Below, piece after piece: positions 19,630 through 28,586 of a stretch of 64,000 bases of DNA. Origin of the DNA: Ensifer adhaerens (GTDB lineage Bacteria; Pseudomonadota; Alphaproteobacteria; Rhizobiales; Rhizobiaceae); contig NZ_CP083349.1 in NCBI RefSeq assembly GCF_020035535.1, positions 3,870,001-3,934,000 on the forward strand. The letters are read 5' to 3'. How positions within the stretch are numbered: position 1 is the first letter of the stretch; the number at the start of each line of letters is the position of its first letter. Position numbers and translations under genes: made by a program. Under the pieces are notes generated by a model. It was not told the origin of the DNA and made no database searches. It saw only the letters and a program-made list of their open reading frames with translations.

Positions 19630-20846
19630 ATGAGGCTTCTCCCATGGTGGCCCGGCGCTATGCCGAGATGTTTGGCGACGGTTTCGCCGATATGCGCGAA
19701 GGTGTTGGCGACGCCGAGCGAGCGGCTACGCAGCGCCGGGCCGAACATCAGCACAGGCACGCGTTCACGCGTGTGGTCGGTGCCTCGCCAGGTCGGGTCG
19801 CAGCCGTGATCGGCGGTCAGGATGACGATATCTGTTGGTTGCAGGCGGCGGTCGAGGTCCGGCAGGCGCGCATCGAAGGCCTCGAGTGCTGCGGCATAGC
19901 CGGCGACGTCGCGACGGTGGCCGTAGTGCATGTCGAAATCGACGAAGTTGGTGAAGACCAGGCTGCCGTCCTCGGCCTCGTCGATGGCCGCGAGGCTTGC
20001 GTCGAAGAGCGCCATGTTGCCGTCGGCTTTCGTCAGTTTCGTCACACCCTGATGGGCGAAGATGTCACCGATCTTGCCGATGGCATGGACCAGACGCCCC
20101 GCCTCCGTCAGCCGGTCGAGGACCGTTGGTTCGGGTGGTAGCACGGAATAGTCGCGGCGATTGCCGGTCCGGATGAAGGTCTGCGGGCTCGTGCCGACGA
20201 AGGGGCGTGCGATCACCCGGCCGATATTGTAGTCGTCGACCAGACGGCGGACGGTCTGGCAAAGCTCAAGCAGGCGATCGAGCCCGAAGGCCTGTTCATG
20301 CGCCGCAATCTGGAAGACCGAGTCCGAGGAAGTGTAGCAGATCGGCTTGCCGCTCCGCAGGTGCTCTTCGCCATGGCGGGCGATGATATCAGTGCCGGAG
20401 GCGTGGCAATTGCCAAGGATGCCCGGAATGTTTCCCTCGCGGCAGATCGCCTCGACAAGCTCGGGCGGAAAGGCGTCGCCTTCGGAAGAGAAGTAACCCC
20501 AGTCGAACATCACCGGCGTGCCGGCGATTTCCCAATGCCCGGAGGGTGTGTCTTTGCCGCGCGAGACCTCGCTTGCGGCGCCAAAGGCACCATAGACGCG
20601 ATTGGGCACCGGCATGCCCTGTGGGATCGTGCCGTTGGCGAGCTTGGCCGCATGAACAAGGCCAAGGGCGGACATGTTCGGCAGACTGAGCGGGCCTTGA
20701 CGCAGGCCCGCCCGGTCGGCAGCGCCTGTGGCGCAATACTCGGCGATATGTCCAAGCGTGTTGGCGCCAAGATCACCATAGGCTTCGGCATCCGGCGCGC
20801 CGCCTATGCCGAAAGAATCGAGAACGAAGAGAAACGCACGCGCCAT
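19626..20846 (-). CDS. deoB: Phosphopentomutase
   Basis: 406 aa, alkaline-phosphatase superfamily. The N terminus [20 protein letters not shown] carries the first metal-binding Asp, the catalytic Thr follows in [10 protein letters not shown], and the C-terminal metal site is [17 protein letters not shown]. It interconverts (deoxy)ribose-1-phosphate and 5-phosphate, joining nucleoside breakdown to central metabolism. The start at 20846 is set by this conserved N terminus. It leads the reverse unit deoB-add-upp. Confidence 0.95.
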   Translation of the reverse strand: MARAFLFVLDSFGIGGAPDAEAYGDLGANTLGHIAEYCATGAADRAGLRQGPLSLPNMSALGLVHAAKLANGTIPQGMPVPNRVYGAFGAASEVSRGKDTPSGHWEIAGTPVMFDWGYFSSEGDAFPPELVEAICREGNIPGILGNCHASGTDIIARHGEEHLRSGKPICYTSSDSVFQIAAHEQAFGLDRLLELCQTVRRLVDDYNIGRVIARPFVGTSPQTFIRTGNRRDYSVLPPEPTVLDRLTEAGRLVHAIGKIGDIFAHQGVTKLTKADGNMALFDASLAAIDEAEDGSLVFTNFVDFDMHYGHRRDVAGYAAALEAFDARLPDLDRRLQPTDIVILTADHGCDPTWRGTDHTRERVPVLMFGPALRSRSLGVANTFAHIGETVAKHLGIAPGHHGRSLI

Positions 20847-20958
20847 GATGCACCTGACAGCGGAAGCGCGAAAGCAATGCGCTCCGAAAGCTTCTGGAAG
20901 AGCGCGACGACGCCTGACGGCGTCGCAACGCGCAATCTCGAAGGGATAACGCTGCACA

Positions 20959-20979
20959 CGGTGCAATGCAATTGCACCG
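20959..20979. other. Hairpin between the tadE-like gene and deoB
   Basis: An 8-bp stem cggtgcaa / ttgcaccg with a 5-nt loop lies 14 bp past the stop of the second tadE-like gene on the reverse strand. A second stem, gacgcc-tgac-ggcgtc, is at 20909-20924. Neither has a T run. They may slow or end pilus transcription before deoB. Confidence 0.4.
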
Positions 20980-20992
20980 GATAGGTGCCCGA

Positions 20993-21589
20993 TCAGCAAT
21001 CAGTGCATTTTATCGACTGGGCGAGGCGCGAATGGAAGTAGGCCGTCTTGGAGAGGTTTATCGTCTTCGCAGTGGCCTCAAGGCTCGGAGCGTAGAGCAG
21101 CAACTCATGCGGTACTGTCAGCTCCGTCCGAATAACGAAGGATTTGTTGGCCGTGAATTGGCCGGGCAGGGCGACCTTCGAATTGACGGTGTAGGGAACT
21201 GCGCCGGCTTGATCGCGCGACCAAATGACGGTGCCTTCGTTGGTGCCCGAGACTTCGATACCGGTGATCTTCAGCGTGTAGTTCGCGTTCCCATAGGGCT
21301 GCAGAATGCTCTTGGCGATGTTCGGCACGTTGGCGAGGAAGGCTTTGTTGACTTCCGATTGCTGCGCGATGATGTCAGCGACCGCACTTGCAGCGCGCGC
21401 GGTCTTGCCCGCGACCGTAAAGCCGACAGATAGCTCGAAGGCGCCGAGATAGGTCATGATCAGCAAGGGTGCGACAATCGCGAATTCGACGGCTCCGACG
21501 CCGCGCCGGTCGCGTCGCAGCGCGCGAAACTTACCGGTAATCGCTTTGAGGTTCTTTTGCATCGCAATCTGCTTCACGGCGAACCTCAC
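20993..21589 (-). CDS. TadE/TadG-like pilus assembly protein (second copy)
   Basis: 198 aa. A positively charged N terminus is followed by the TadE motif [18 protein letters not shown] (near 28-46) and one membrane helix, a pseudopilin-like layout. The rest is periplasmic, with [11 protein letters not shown] near 73. TadE-family proteins are minor pilins that the prepilin peptidase CpaA can process. It overlaps the preceding tadE-like gene by 4 bp (ATGA). Confidence 0.85.
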   Translation of the reverse strand: MRFAVKQIAMQKNLKAITGKFRALRRDRRGVGAVEFAIVAPLLIMTYLGAFELSVGFTVAGKTARAASAVADIIAQQSEVNKAFLANVPNIAKSILQPYGNANYTLKITGIEVSGTNEGTVIWSRDQAGAVPYTVNSKVALPGQFTANKSFVIRTELTVPHELLLYAPSLEATAKTINLSKTAYFHSRLAQSIKCTDC

Positions 21590-22209
21590 TCGTTCTCGTT
21601 TCGGAAGGTGGCAGTCGCCACCATGAGATAATCCTTCGGCATGCTCGCGCCGGCGGGTCGCAAATTGGTGACGAACGGTCGGACGAGGTCGGTGATCACG
21701 CTCCAGCGATAGTAGGCACGCACCACATTGAAGCTGCCCGGACCGCCGGGGGCAAACTTGAAGCCGGTCGTATCAATATCTGTCGAACCTGCCTTGCGCG
21801 GGATGTTCACTGGAAATTTGCTGAGGTCCGTGACCGCGCGAACGTCGAGATAGAACTGCGAAGGCTGGACGGCTTCGGTGGCTGAACATTTCATCAGGAT
21901 CGAGATTTCATTACAGAAGGCCTGGCGAAACTGCGCCTGAGTCATATCCGTGGCCTTGCCCCGCTGGAAGGTAATCTGGCCGGTGCGAACCTTGCGCGCC
22001 ATCGTCTCCGTCGCGTTCGCCAGGAGCTGGTCGCCATAGAAGGCGGCAAAGGTTTCGAGCGAGGCGAAAATCACGAGGAAGAAGGGCAGGGCGAGGATTG
22101 CGAACTCGATGCTCGTCGTGCCTTTGCGGTTGCGGATGAAGCGGCGCAGAAGGCCTTTTCGCCTGAAATCAGGCTCGCTCGCACGTTCGATTGCCTGCTC
22201 GATGCTCAT
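21586..22209 (-). CDS. TadE-like pilus assembly protein (first copy)
   Basis: 207 aa. The charged N-terminal 30 residues are followed by NRKGTTSIEFAILALPFFLV (near 28-47), the TadE-type processing and membrane segment. The periplasmic part has DQLLANATETMARKVRTGQ, common in TadE proteins. It is encoded on the strand opposite to the main Tad operon and is coupled to the second copy. Together they probably supply the minor pilins TadE and TadF. Confidence 0.87.
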   Translation of the reverse strand: MSIEQAIERASEPDFRRKGLLRRFIRNRKGTTSIEFAILALPFFLVIFASLETFAAFYGDQLLANATETMARKVRTGQITFQRGKATDMTQAQFRQAFCNEISILMKCSATEAVQPSQFYLDVRAVTDLSKFPVNIPRKAGSTDIDTTGFKFAPGGPGSFNVVRAYYRWSVITDLVRPFVTNLRPAGASMPKDYLMVATATFRNENE

Positions 22210-22324
22210 TGTGCCGTCCCATCATGTTACGCCAGACGGGCGGCAGATTATGGAGCAAGCGTTGATATTTCGTTCCTGCCGATCAGGTGCATTTTAACGA
22301 ATCGCGGGTCAAAACCCATAAAAT

Positions 22325-22738
22325 TCAGTTGGTGCTACCTGTGGTTTTACGCTCCGCGTGCCGTTCACAATTTGGCGTACAGGAGAGCACGGTGCGCGAC
22401 GTCTGCTTGTAGACGCGTACGGTGTTGCCTTCATCTATCGAGACCAGAATCCGCTCATCGACGATGGCGTTTCCGTCCTGGTCGAGGATGACCAGATTGG
22501 TCGTGCCGAAATTGCGGCCGGTGATGACGATGGTTCGGGCGTCGGCAACCGTGGCGTCTGCCACTTCGGCATTGCCGATGATGACTTTGCTGACCGGGCG
22601 GTCGAGTTTGAGCACGCGCGCATGATCCATATAGACGCGCATCATGTCGTTCTCTGCGCCAGCGGCGATCGCCGGGCCGAGCGATGCGATCACGAAAGCA
22701 AACAGGGCGGCTCGGCCGGTCGCGGATGGCATGGTCAT
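22325..22738 (-). CDS. Stand-alone secretin N-domain protein of the Tad locus
   Basis: 137 aa with a signal peptide (residues 1-28, ending AGAE). The mature part matches the N-terminal domain found at the start of CpaC (PF13629-like): MDHARVLKLDRPVSKVIIG, then ADATVADARTIVITGRNFGTTNLVILD. It has no secretin channel domain. A periplasmic helper or lipoprotein-like partner of the CpaC ring is possible. Its C-terminal tail has a Cys pair (LSCTPNCE). It is the first gene of the reverse set, facing the flp promoter. Confidence 0.8.
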   Translation of the reverse strand: MTMPSATGRAALFAFVIASLGPAIAAGAENDMMRVYMDHARVLKLDRPVSKVIIGNAEVADATVADARTIVITGRNFGTTNLVILDQDGNAIVDERILVSIDEGNTVRVYKQTSRTVLSCTPNCERHAERKTTGSTN

Positions 22739-22870
22739 GGCGGGTCCTTGAGGTGATGCTCACGCCATACTCACTCGTCTTGGTGAATGAACCGTTAAAC
22801 CGCTCATTTCGAGACCGGATGGTCGCTGTGCCGTTTTCTGTTCGTTTACCCAAAAATCAGGGACGCACCG

Positions 22871-22886
22871 TTAACCTGTCGGTAAC
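22871..22886 (+). promoter_or_regulatory. CtrA-like site upstream of flp
   Basis: ttaa-N7-gtaac differs in one base from the CtrA consensus TTAA-N7-TTAAC. It lies 110 bp before the first flp start and could also serve the divergent gene. Pilin genes are CtrA targets in Caulobacter, and in Sinorhizobium as I recall it. Binding is inferred only. Confidence 0.45.
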
Positions 22887-22996
22887 CGCCTTCTTTAAGT
22901 CGATGGAAATGCGCCAAGACTAATTTGAGGTCATCCGATCAACGGCAAACAGTTGGCGGAAGTGCTGAACAACAACTGTGAAGTAGGAGAATCATC

Positions 22997-23179
22997 ATGA
23001 AGAAGATTTTTGCCCGTCTGATGAAGGACGAGTCCGGCGCGACCGCTATCGAGTACGGCCTGATCGCCGCCCTCATCTCGGTTGCCCTCATTGCTGGCGC
23101 AAGCACACTTGGCAACGCGCTCAACACCACGTTCGACGGCCTGGGCACCAAGCTTACGGAAAGCACGGGCAGCCTCTAA
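22997..23179 (+). CDS. pilA: Flp-type major pilin 1
   Basis: 60 aa. The prepilin leader ends at G14 in KDESG-ATAIEY, so E19 and Y20 form the conserved EY pair after cleavage. The hydrophobic helix EYGLIAALISVALIAGAST then builds the fibre core. A strong ribosome-binding site, taggaga, precedes the ATG. It heads the main Tad operon and is followed after 34 bp by a second pilin gene. Confidence 0.94.
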   Translation: MKKIFARLMKDESGATAIEYGLIAALISVALIAGASTLGNALNTTFDGLGTKLTESTGSL

Positions 23180-23213
23180 TCGGACTGGCCGGTTCAAGCG
23201 GGGAGACATTCGC

Positions 23214-23393
23214 ATGGCGAAGATTTTCCGCTGCTTGCGGCGGGATGACAGCGGCGCAACTGCCATCGAGTATGGTCTGATCGCGGCGCTCGTTTCCGCA
23301 GCCCTGATCGCTGGTGCAACCACGCTTGGCAATACCCTCGATTCCGCGCTCAACAAGATCGGATCGAATATTGCGACAAGCGGCAAGATCTAA
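23214..23393 (+). CDS. Flp-type pilin 2
   Basis: 59 aa, a tandem paralogue of the first pilin, with the same leader end and EY pair (DDSG-ATAIEYGLIAAL). The start at 23214 is chosen because it gives the same 14-residue leader and has gggaga upstream; the frame is open further back. A hairpin with T-rich tail follows at 23421. Confidence 0.93.
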   Translation: MAKIFRCLRRDDSGATAIEYGLIAALVSAALIAGATTLGNTLDSALNKIGSNIATSGKI

Positions 23394-23420
23394 CGAACCG
23401 GTCCCGCAATAGACTGAAAT

Positions 23421-23448
23421 GGAGCCGCTGCAAAAGCGGCTCCATTGT
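23421..23448 (+). terminator. Hairpin after the pilin genes
   Basis: A stem ggagccgc / gcggctcc with a 7-nt loop is followed by attgtta. It lies 27 bp past the second pilin. It probably lowers read-through into cpaA and/or protects the pilin mRNA, so that pilin is made in excess. Confidence 0.65.
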
Positions 23449-23506
23449 TATCTGGAACCCCATGGGGAACCAGAGATTACGTGCGCTCTTCTTGGAGGCA
23501 GGAACC

Positions 23507-24019
23507 ATGACTGAGGCTGCCATTTTCGTGGTTTTCCCATTTTGCCTTGGGTTTGCAGCCTTTTCAGACCTGCTGACCATGACGATTCCCAATCGCGTTT
23601 CGGTGGTGCTTCTGGGCAGTTTTCTTGTCGTGGCGCTGATGGCGGGACTCGATTTCGGGGAGATCGGCCTGCATATGGCTGCGGCCCTGGCTGTCTTTGC
23701 CGTGTGCTTCGGCCTGTTTGCTGTAAATGTCATGGGCGGCGGCGACGCCAAGCTCTTGACTGCCAGCGCCGTCTGGTTCGGGTTGACCCCGTCTTTGACC
23801 GCTTTTCTGCTCTACGTCGCCATTTTCGGAGGCTTGCTGACGCTTGCGATCCTGATGTTGCGCCGGCAGGAAAACACGATACTGGCGAGTGGCATCCCGG
23901 TTCCGCAGCTCTTGCTGACGGCCAAGAAGATCCCCTATGGCGTCGCAATCGCGCTCGGCGGCTTTGCTGCCTATCCGGCTTCACCGCTTATGGAGGCGGC
24001 CTTTGCACGCCTTTCCTGA
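23507..24019 (+). CDS. cpaA: Prepilin peptidase CpaA/TadV
   Basis: 170 aa integral membrane aspartic protease. The two catalytic aspartates are D21 in FSDLLTMTIPN and D80 in the GxGD-type motif GGGDAKLL. It lacks the N-methylation domain of classical PilD, as is normal for the Tad system. It cuts the leaders of the Flp and TadE-like proteins. The start at 23507 is preferred, with ggaggca 7 nt upstream; an in-frame ATG at 23462 lies further up. Confidence 0.92.
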   Translation: MTEAAIFVVFPFCLGFAAFSDLLTMTIPNRVSVVLLGSFLVVALMAGLDFGEIGLHMAAALAVFAVCFGLFAVNVMGGGDAKLLTASAVWFGLTPSLTAFLLYVAIFGGLLTLAILMLRRQENTILASGIPVPQLLLTAKKIPYGVAIALGGFAAYPASPLMEAAFARLS

Positions 24020-24137
24020 GGCCCGGGCGCAGGGCGTCATCTTTCGTTAACTCTCCTCATAAGCAATCCGTTAACTATAATTACACCAATTCCTGATCAA
24101 TCTGACCCTGGCAATTTTTCGGGGCTCGGAAACGATC

Positions 24138-24947
24138 ATGAAACCGGTTCGCATCATCATACTGGCGGTGGCCGTTCTATCGGCTGCAATGGCTGGTCTA
24201 TTGGCGATGAAACTGACGCGCGCACCTGCGCCGTTGACCGCCGAGCCTCTGATCGAGCGGGCCCCGACTATCAACGTCCTGGTTGCCAGCAAGAGCCTGC
24301 CTGTCGGATCGCGCCTGGGCGGGGATTCCATCCAGTGGATGGCCTGGCCGAAGGACGGAGTGGTTGACGGCCTCATCACCGACGAAAATCAACCGTCAGC
24401 AATCGACGACCTCACTGGAGCCGTCGTGCGTTTGCCGATCTTCAACGGCGAGCCGGTCCGTCACGAAAAGGTTGCAGACTCGTCCAACCGCATCATGTCG
24501 TCGCTGCTGCCGGCAGGCAAACGCGCCGTTGCGACCGAAATCACGGTCGCGACAGGTGCCGGTGGCTTCATCCTTCCGAACGACCGGGTCGACGTCATCA
24601 TGGTCCGCAAGGGCGATGGCGAACACTACCTGACCGAAACAGTGCTCAGTAATGTACGCGTCCTGGCCATCGACCAGCAGGTCGAGGAGAAGGAAGATGG
24701 CACGAAATCCGTCGTCGGCACCACCGCCACACTGGAGCTGACGCCCGACCAGTCGAAGGTGATGACGGTCGCGCAGCAGATGGCCGAGCGCATTTCATTG
24801 GCGCTCAGAAGCGTCGCCGACGCACAGGAATCCGACACCGACGCCGCAGACTACCTGTTGAGCGGCGACGGTCAGCCGAGCATCCAGGTCATCAAGTCCG
24901 GGTCCATCGTCAAGAGCGATGGTGCCGTCGGCCAATCACAGCAGTAA
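24138..24947 (+). CDS. cpaB: Pilus assembly protein CpaB/RcpC
   Basis: 269 aa. An N-terminal membrane anchor (residues 5-25) is followed by an SAF domain near 50-110 (VASKSLPVGSRLGGDSIQW), typical of Flp pilus CpaB. The middle part, VATGAGGFILPNDRVDVIMVR, is the RcpC signature. It acts in the periplasm with the CpaC secretin. The 118-bp gap before it holds two ttaac boxes (24047, 24071) that could be weak CtrA half-sites. Confidence 0.93.
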   Translation: MKPVRIIILAVAVLSAAMAGLLAMKLTRAPAPLTAEPLIERAPTINVLVASKSLPVGSRLGGDSIQWMAWPKDGVVDGLITDENQPSAIDDLTGAVVRLPIFNGEPVRHEKVADSSNRIMSSLLPAGKRAVATEITVATGAGGFILPNDRVDVIMVRKGDGEHYLTETVLSNVRVLAIDQQVEEKEDGTKSVVGTTATLELTPDQSKVMTVAQQMAERISLALRSVADAQESDTDAADYLLSGDGQPSIQVIKSGSIVKSDGAVGQSQQ

Positions 24948-24969
24948 CCAGGTTAGAACGGGGCTTAAG

Positions 24970-26505
24970 GTGAAGCGGAGCGGAAACAAATTTCGGGCGT
25001 CTGTCGCAGCCGGTTTATCCTTCTGCCTGGCGTTTTCTGGCACGTATTTGCCGACGCCGCCGACGGCATTGGCGGCTGCTTCGTCGGTCGTACGGATCGT
25101 CGAAAGCGGCCCTGGCGTAAAGAAGAAGGTCAGTCTTGGCTTGAACAAGGCCGTGGTCGTCGACCTGCCCGCGGACGCGCACGACATTCTCGTCGCAGAC
25201 CCATCGCTGGCCGACGCTGTGACCCGTACGTCACGACGTATCTACCTCTTCGGCAAGTCCGTCGGCCAGACCAACATTTTTGTCTTCGGCCCCAACGGCG
25301 AGGAGATCGTCAGCCTCGACATCGAGGTTGAACGCGATATTGCCAACCTTCAGTCGAATTTGCGCCGCTTCATTCCGGACGCCGATATCAACGTCGAGAT
25401 TATCTCGGACAACATCGTGCTGACCGGAACGGTGCGCACGCCGCTCGATTCTACCCGTGCCGTCGATCTCGCCAAGGCCTTCCTCCAGGGCGGTGAGGCG
25501 ACCACGCGCAACATTACCGCGCAAGGCAACAACGGCGATGCGGACATCTTTGCTGAAGACCGGCAGGTTTCGCAGATCGTCAACCTGCTGACAATCGACG
25601 GCGATGACCAGGTCAACCTCAAGGTCACCGTTGCCGAAGTCAGCCGCCAGGTGCTGAAGCAGCTCGGTTTCAACGGCCGCGTCAGCGACGGCGAAAGCGG
25701 CATCGGTTTCCGCAATCCGGCCAACCTCGGCGATGCGGTCGGTGTCGGTGTCAACGCGATTGCTAAAGGGACGATCGGCGGAACGACGATCTCGAGCTAC
25801 ATCAATGCGATGGAGCAAGCGGGCGTGATGCGCACGCTGGCCGAGCCGAGCCTGACGGCGATTTCCGGGCAGGAAGCAAAGTTCTATGTCGGCGGTGAAT
25901 TCCGCATGGCGGGAACACAGGAAGTCACGACTGACAAGGATACCGGCGAAGACAAGGTCACGCGCGAAGTCAATGACGTCGAATACGGTATCCGCCTCAA
26001 CTTCAAGCCCGTCGTCCTGGGCCCAGGGCGTATCAGCCTGCAGATCGAGACGAACGTCTCGGAACCCACCTATGAGGGATCGGTTGTCACCGGCAACGGC
26101 AAAGCCAGCGTTCCGGGCAACACTTTCCTCGGGATCCGCAGGCGCGAAGCTTCGACCAGCGTCGAACTGCCGTCCGGCGGCTCGATCGTGATCGCCGGCC
26201 TGGTTCAGGACAACATCCGCCAAGCGATGTCCGGCCTGCCGGGAGCGGCGAAGATCCCGATCCTCGGAACGCTGTTCCGCAGCAAGGATTTCGTGCGCAA
26301 CGAGACCGAGCTTGTCATCATTGCGACGCCCTATCTGGTCCGTCCCGTCGCCAGAAGCGCGATCTCCCGGCCTGACGACAATTTCAATCCGGCCAATGAT
26401 CTCGACAGCTACTTCCTTGGCCGCGTGAACCGCATCTACGGACGGCCGGAGGCGGCCGCTCCGGCGGGTCGCTACCACGGCAATGTCGGCTTCATTTACA
26501 AATAG
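24970..26505 (+). CDS. cpaC: Outer-membrane secretin CpaC/RcpA
   Basis: 511 aa. From the GTG at 24970 the protein begins with a clean signal peptide (KRSGNKFRASVAAG, cleavage near ALAA); an ATG at 24919, inside cpaB, is possible but adds a polar leader. A pilus N domain, a BON-like domain and then the secretin core follow, with VNLKVTVAEVSRQVLKQLGF, MRTLAEPSLTAISGQEAKF, and near the end PILGTLFRSKDFVRNETELV. It forms the ring through which the Flp fibre leaves the cell. Confidence 0.92.
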   Translation: MKRSGNKFRASVAAGLSFCLAFSGTYLPTPPTALAAASSVVRIVESGPGVKKKVSLGLNKAVVVDLPADAHDILVADPSLADAVTRTSRRIYLFGKSVGQTNIFVFGPNGEEIVSLDIEVERDIANLQSNLRRFIPDADINVEIISDNIVLTGTVRTPLDSTRAVDLAKAFLQGGEATTRNITAQGNNGDADIFAEDRQVSQIVNLLTIDGDDQVNLKVTVAEVSRQVLKQLGFNGRVSDGESGIGFRNPANLGDAVGVGVNAIAKGTIGGTTISSYINAMEQAGVMRTLAEPSLTAISGQEAKFYVGGEFRMAGTQEVTTDKDTGEDKVTREVNDVEYGIRLNFKPVVLGPGRISLQIETNVSEPTYEGSVVTGNGKASVPGNTFLGIRRREASTSVELPSGGSIVIAGLVQDNIRQAMSGLPGAAKIPILGTLFRSKDFVRNETELVIIATPYLVRPVARSAISRPDDNFNPANDLDSYFLGRVNRIYGRPEAAAPAGRYHGNVGFIYK

Positions 26506-26513
26506 GTCGGGTC

Positions 26514-27257
26514 ATGACGCATCGAACCGGTTCCCACGAGACACCTGAAAGGCCGAATGCCATGTCCATGAGCACATCCAGCGCCTTCATGCGATGCACG
26601 AGCCGCATGGCCATGCTGGCCATTGCTGGCATTTTCCTTGCGAGCTGCGGTACGAGGGACAATCTCGCCACTGGCTCAATTCCGGACGACTATCGCACCA
26701 GGCATCCAATCGTGCTTGCTGAAGGCGAACGCGCGATCGACATTCCGATCGCTTCGGGCGATCACCGCCTGACCCAGGGCACGCGTGACGTCATCGCCGG
26801 GTTCGCCTCTGACTATCGCAATTCGGCAAGCGGCGTCGTGCAGATCATGATGCCGCGCGGCGCGGCCAACAGCAGTGCGGCCCAAACGATGCGCAGAGAA
26901 ATTCGCGGCGTCCTGGTTGCCGCCGGCGTCCCGGCCAAGCGCCTGCTCGAGACCAGCTACGACGCTGGACCCTACGGAGACGCGGCACCGATCCGCTTGA
27001 GCTACGTTGCGATCACCGCCCAGACGGCGCCCTGCGGCACTTGGCCGGAAGATCTGAACCTCAACACGATGGAAAACAAGAACTACTACAATTTCGGCTG
27101 CGCCTCGCAATCGAACCTTGCAGCCCAGCTCGCCAACCCGACCGACCTCCTCGGTCCGCGCCAGACGTCGCCGATCGACGCGGTTCAGCGCGGTCAGGTG
27201 ATCACGGACTGGCGCGGAACCGAGAAGAGCGACGGCCCGGTCGTCATCTTCAACTGA
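26514..27257 (+). CDS. cpaD: Pilus assembly lipoprotein CpaD
   Basis: 247 aa. A lipobox LASC follows a hydrophobic stretch at about residues 33-45, so the mature protein is a lipoprotein. CpaD family motifs are RHPIVLAEGER and, near the C terminus, NYYNFGCASQSNLAAQLANP. It helps place or stabilise the secretin. The start at 26514 has aggtcggg upstream; an internal ATG at 26562 would give a shorter leader. Confidence 0.92.
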   Translation: MTHRTGSHETPERPNAMSMSTSSAFMRCTSRMAMLAIAGIFLASCGTRDNLATGSIPDDYRTRHPIVLAEGERAIDIPIASGDHRLTQGTRDVIAGFASDYRNSASGVVQIMMPRGAANSSAAQTMRREIRGVLVAAGVPAKRLLETSYDAGPYGDAAPIRLSYVAITAQTAPCGTWPEDLNLNTMENKNYYNFGCASQSNLAAQLANPTDLLGPRQTSPIDAVQRGQVITDWRGTEKSDGPVVIFN

Positions 27258-27275
27258 TAACGGCGGGATGGAGAC

Positions 27276-28565
27276 ATGAGCACGATCGATTACAGGATCG
27301 AAGCCGGTGTCGAGGGGGACGATCCCTCCTTCGACCAGGTGCGTACGGGCGACCTGGAGCAGGTCCGCCCACTGCCGCGGATATCGATCCACGCCTTTTG
27401 CGAAACCAATGCGATGCAGCGGCTGATGGAGCGTTGCGGGCAGGACCGGCGCATGGCCAAGGTCAGCCTGCGGATCAACAGCGGCGGCATCGACGCGGCT
27501 GCAAACATGTTCGCGACCGTATCCACCCCCAATCTCATAATCCTCGAGACATCGACCGAACCGCGGTCGCTTCTGACCGAGCTGGCGCCGCTTGCAGCGG
27601 TCTGCGACCCGAGCACCAAGGTGATCCTCGTCGGCAAATACAACGACATCGGGCTCTATCGCGAACTCATCCGCAACGGCATTTCCGAATACATGGTCGC
27701 GCCAGTGGCCATGCCGGACATCCTGACTGCCGTTTCGGCGATCTTCGTTGATCCGGACGCGGAACCCCTTGGCCGAAGCATCGCCTTCATCGGTGCCAAG
27801 GGCGGCTGCGGTTCGTCCGTGATCGCGCACAACTGCGCCTGGGGCATTTCCAGCCTCTTCTCGACCGAGACCATTCTCGCCGATCTCGATCTGCCCTACG
27901 GCACGGCCAATATCGATTTCGACCAGGATCCACCGCAGGGCATTGCCGAAGCTGTATTCGCGCCGGAGCGCCTGGACGAAGTGTTCCTCGACCGGTTGCT
28001 GACCAAATGCTCCGATCACCTGTCGCTTCTGGCCGCCCCTTCCATGCTGGACCGGGCCTATGATTTCGAGACCGGTGCGTTCCACCCGATCCTGGAAATA
28101 CTGCAGCGCAGTGCCCCCGTTTCCGTCCTTGACGTCCCGCATGTGTGGACGGACTGGACCCGCGCCGTGCTCGGCGAAGCCGACGAACTGGTGATCACGG
28201 CAACCCCTGATCTCGCCTCCCTGCGCAATACCAAGAACCTGCTCGACGCAATGAAGAAACTGCGTCCAAACGACAAACCGCCCCATCTGGTGCTGAACCA
28301 GGTCGGGATGCCGAAGCGTCCGGAGATTACGGCGAGCGAGTTCTGCGAATCGCTGGAAACCGAAGCGGTCGCGATTATTCCCTTTGACGCGGCCCTGTTC
28401 GGCAATGCGTCGAACAGCGGGCGGATGATCGCGGAGATCGACAAGAAGGCGCCGGCTGCCGAAACGTTTTCGCAGCTCGCACATCTTCTGACGGGCCGGG
28501 TAACGATGAAGAAGGCCCGGCGCGGCGGACTTGGCAAGGTGCTGGCCGCACTCGGCAGGAAATAG
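27276..28565 (+). CDS. cpaE: Pilus assembly ATPase-like protein CpaE/TadZ
   Basis: 429 aa. The N-terminal third is an atypical receiver-like domain. A MinD/ParA-like domain begins at about 168 with GAKGGCGSSVIAHN, a deviant Walker A in which the usual last Thr/Ser is kept, and a Walker B-like ETILADLDLPYG near 196. TadZ proteins mark the polar assembly site of the pilus machine. The ATG has ggagac upstream. It is 18 bp after cpaD and 21 bp before cpaF. Confidence 0.92.
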   Translation: MSTIDYRIEAGVEGDDPSFDQVRTGDLEQVRPLPRISIHAFCETNAMQRLMERCGQDRRMAKVSLRINSGGIDAAANMFATVSTPNLIILETSTEPRSLLTELAPLAAVCDPSTKVILVGKYNDIGLYRELIRNGISEYMVAPVAMPDILTAVSAIFVDPDAEPLGRSIAFIGAKGGCGSSVIAHNCAWGISSLFSTETILADLDLPYGTANIDFDQDPPQGIAEAVFAPERLDEVFLDRLLTKCSDHLSLLAAPSMLDRAYDFETGAFHPILEILQRSAPVSVLDVPHVWTDWTRAVLGEADELVITATPDLASLRNTKNLLDAMKKLRPNDKPPHLVLNQVGMPKRPEITASEFCESLETEAVAIIPFDAALFGNASNSGRMIAEIDKKAPAAETFSQLAHLLTGRVTMKKARRGGLGKVLAALGRK

Positions 28566-28586
28566 ACAGGACGTAGGATCACGCAG

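Noticed and set aside
20847..20999. N-terminal extension of deoB
   Set aside because: DeoB proteins begin at [16 protein letters not shown]; the extension covers hairpins between genes.
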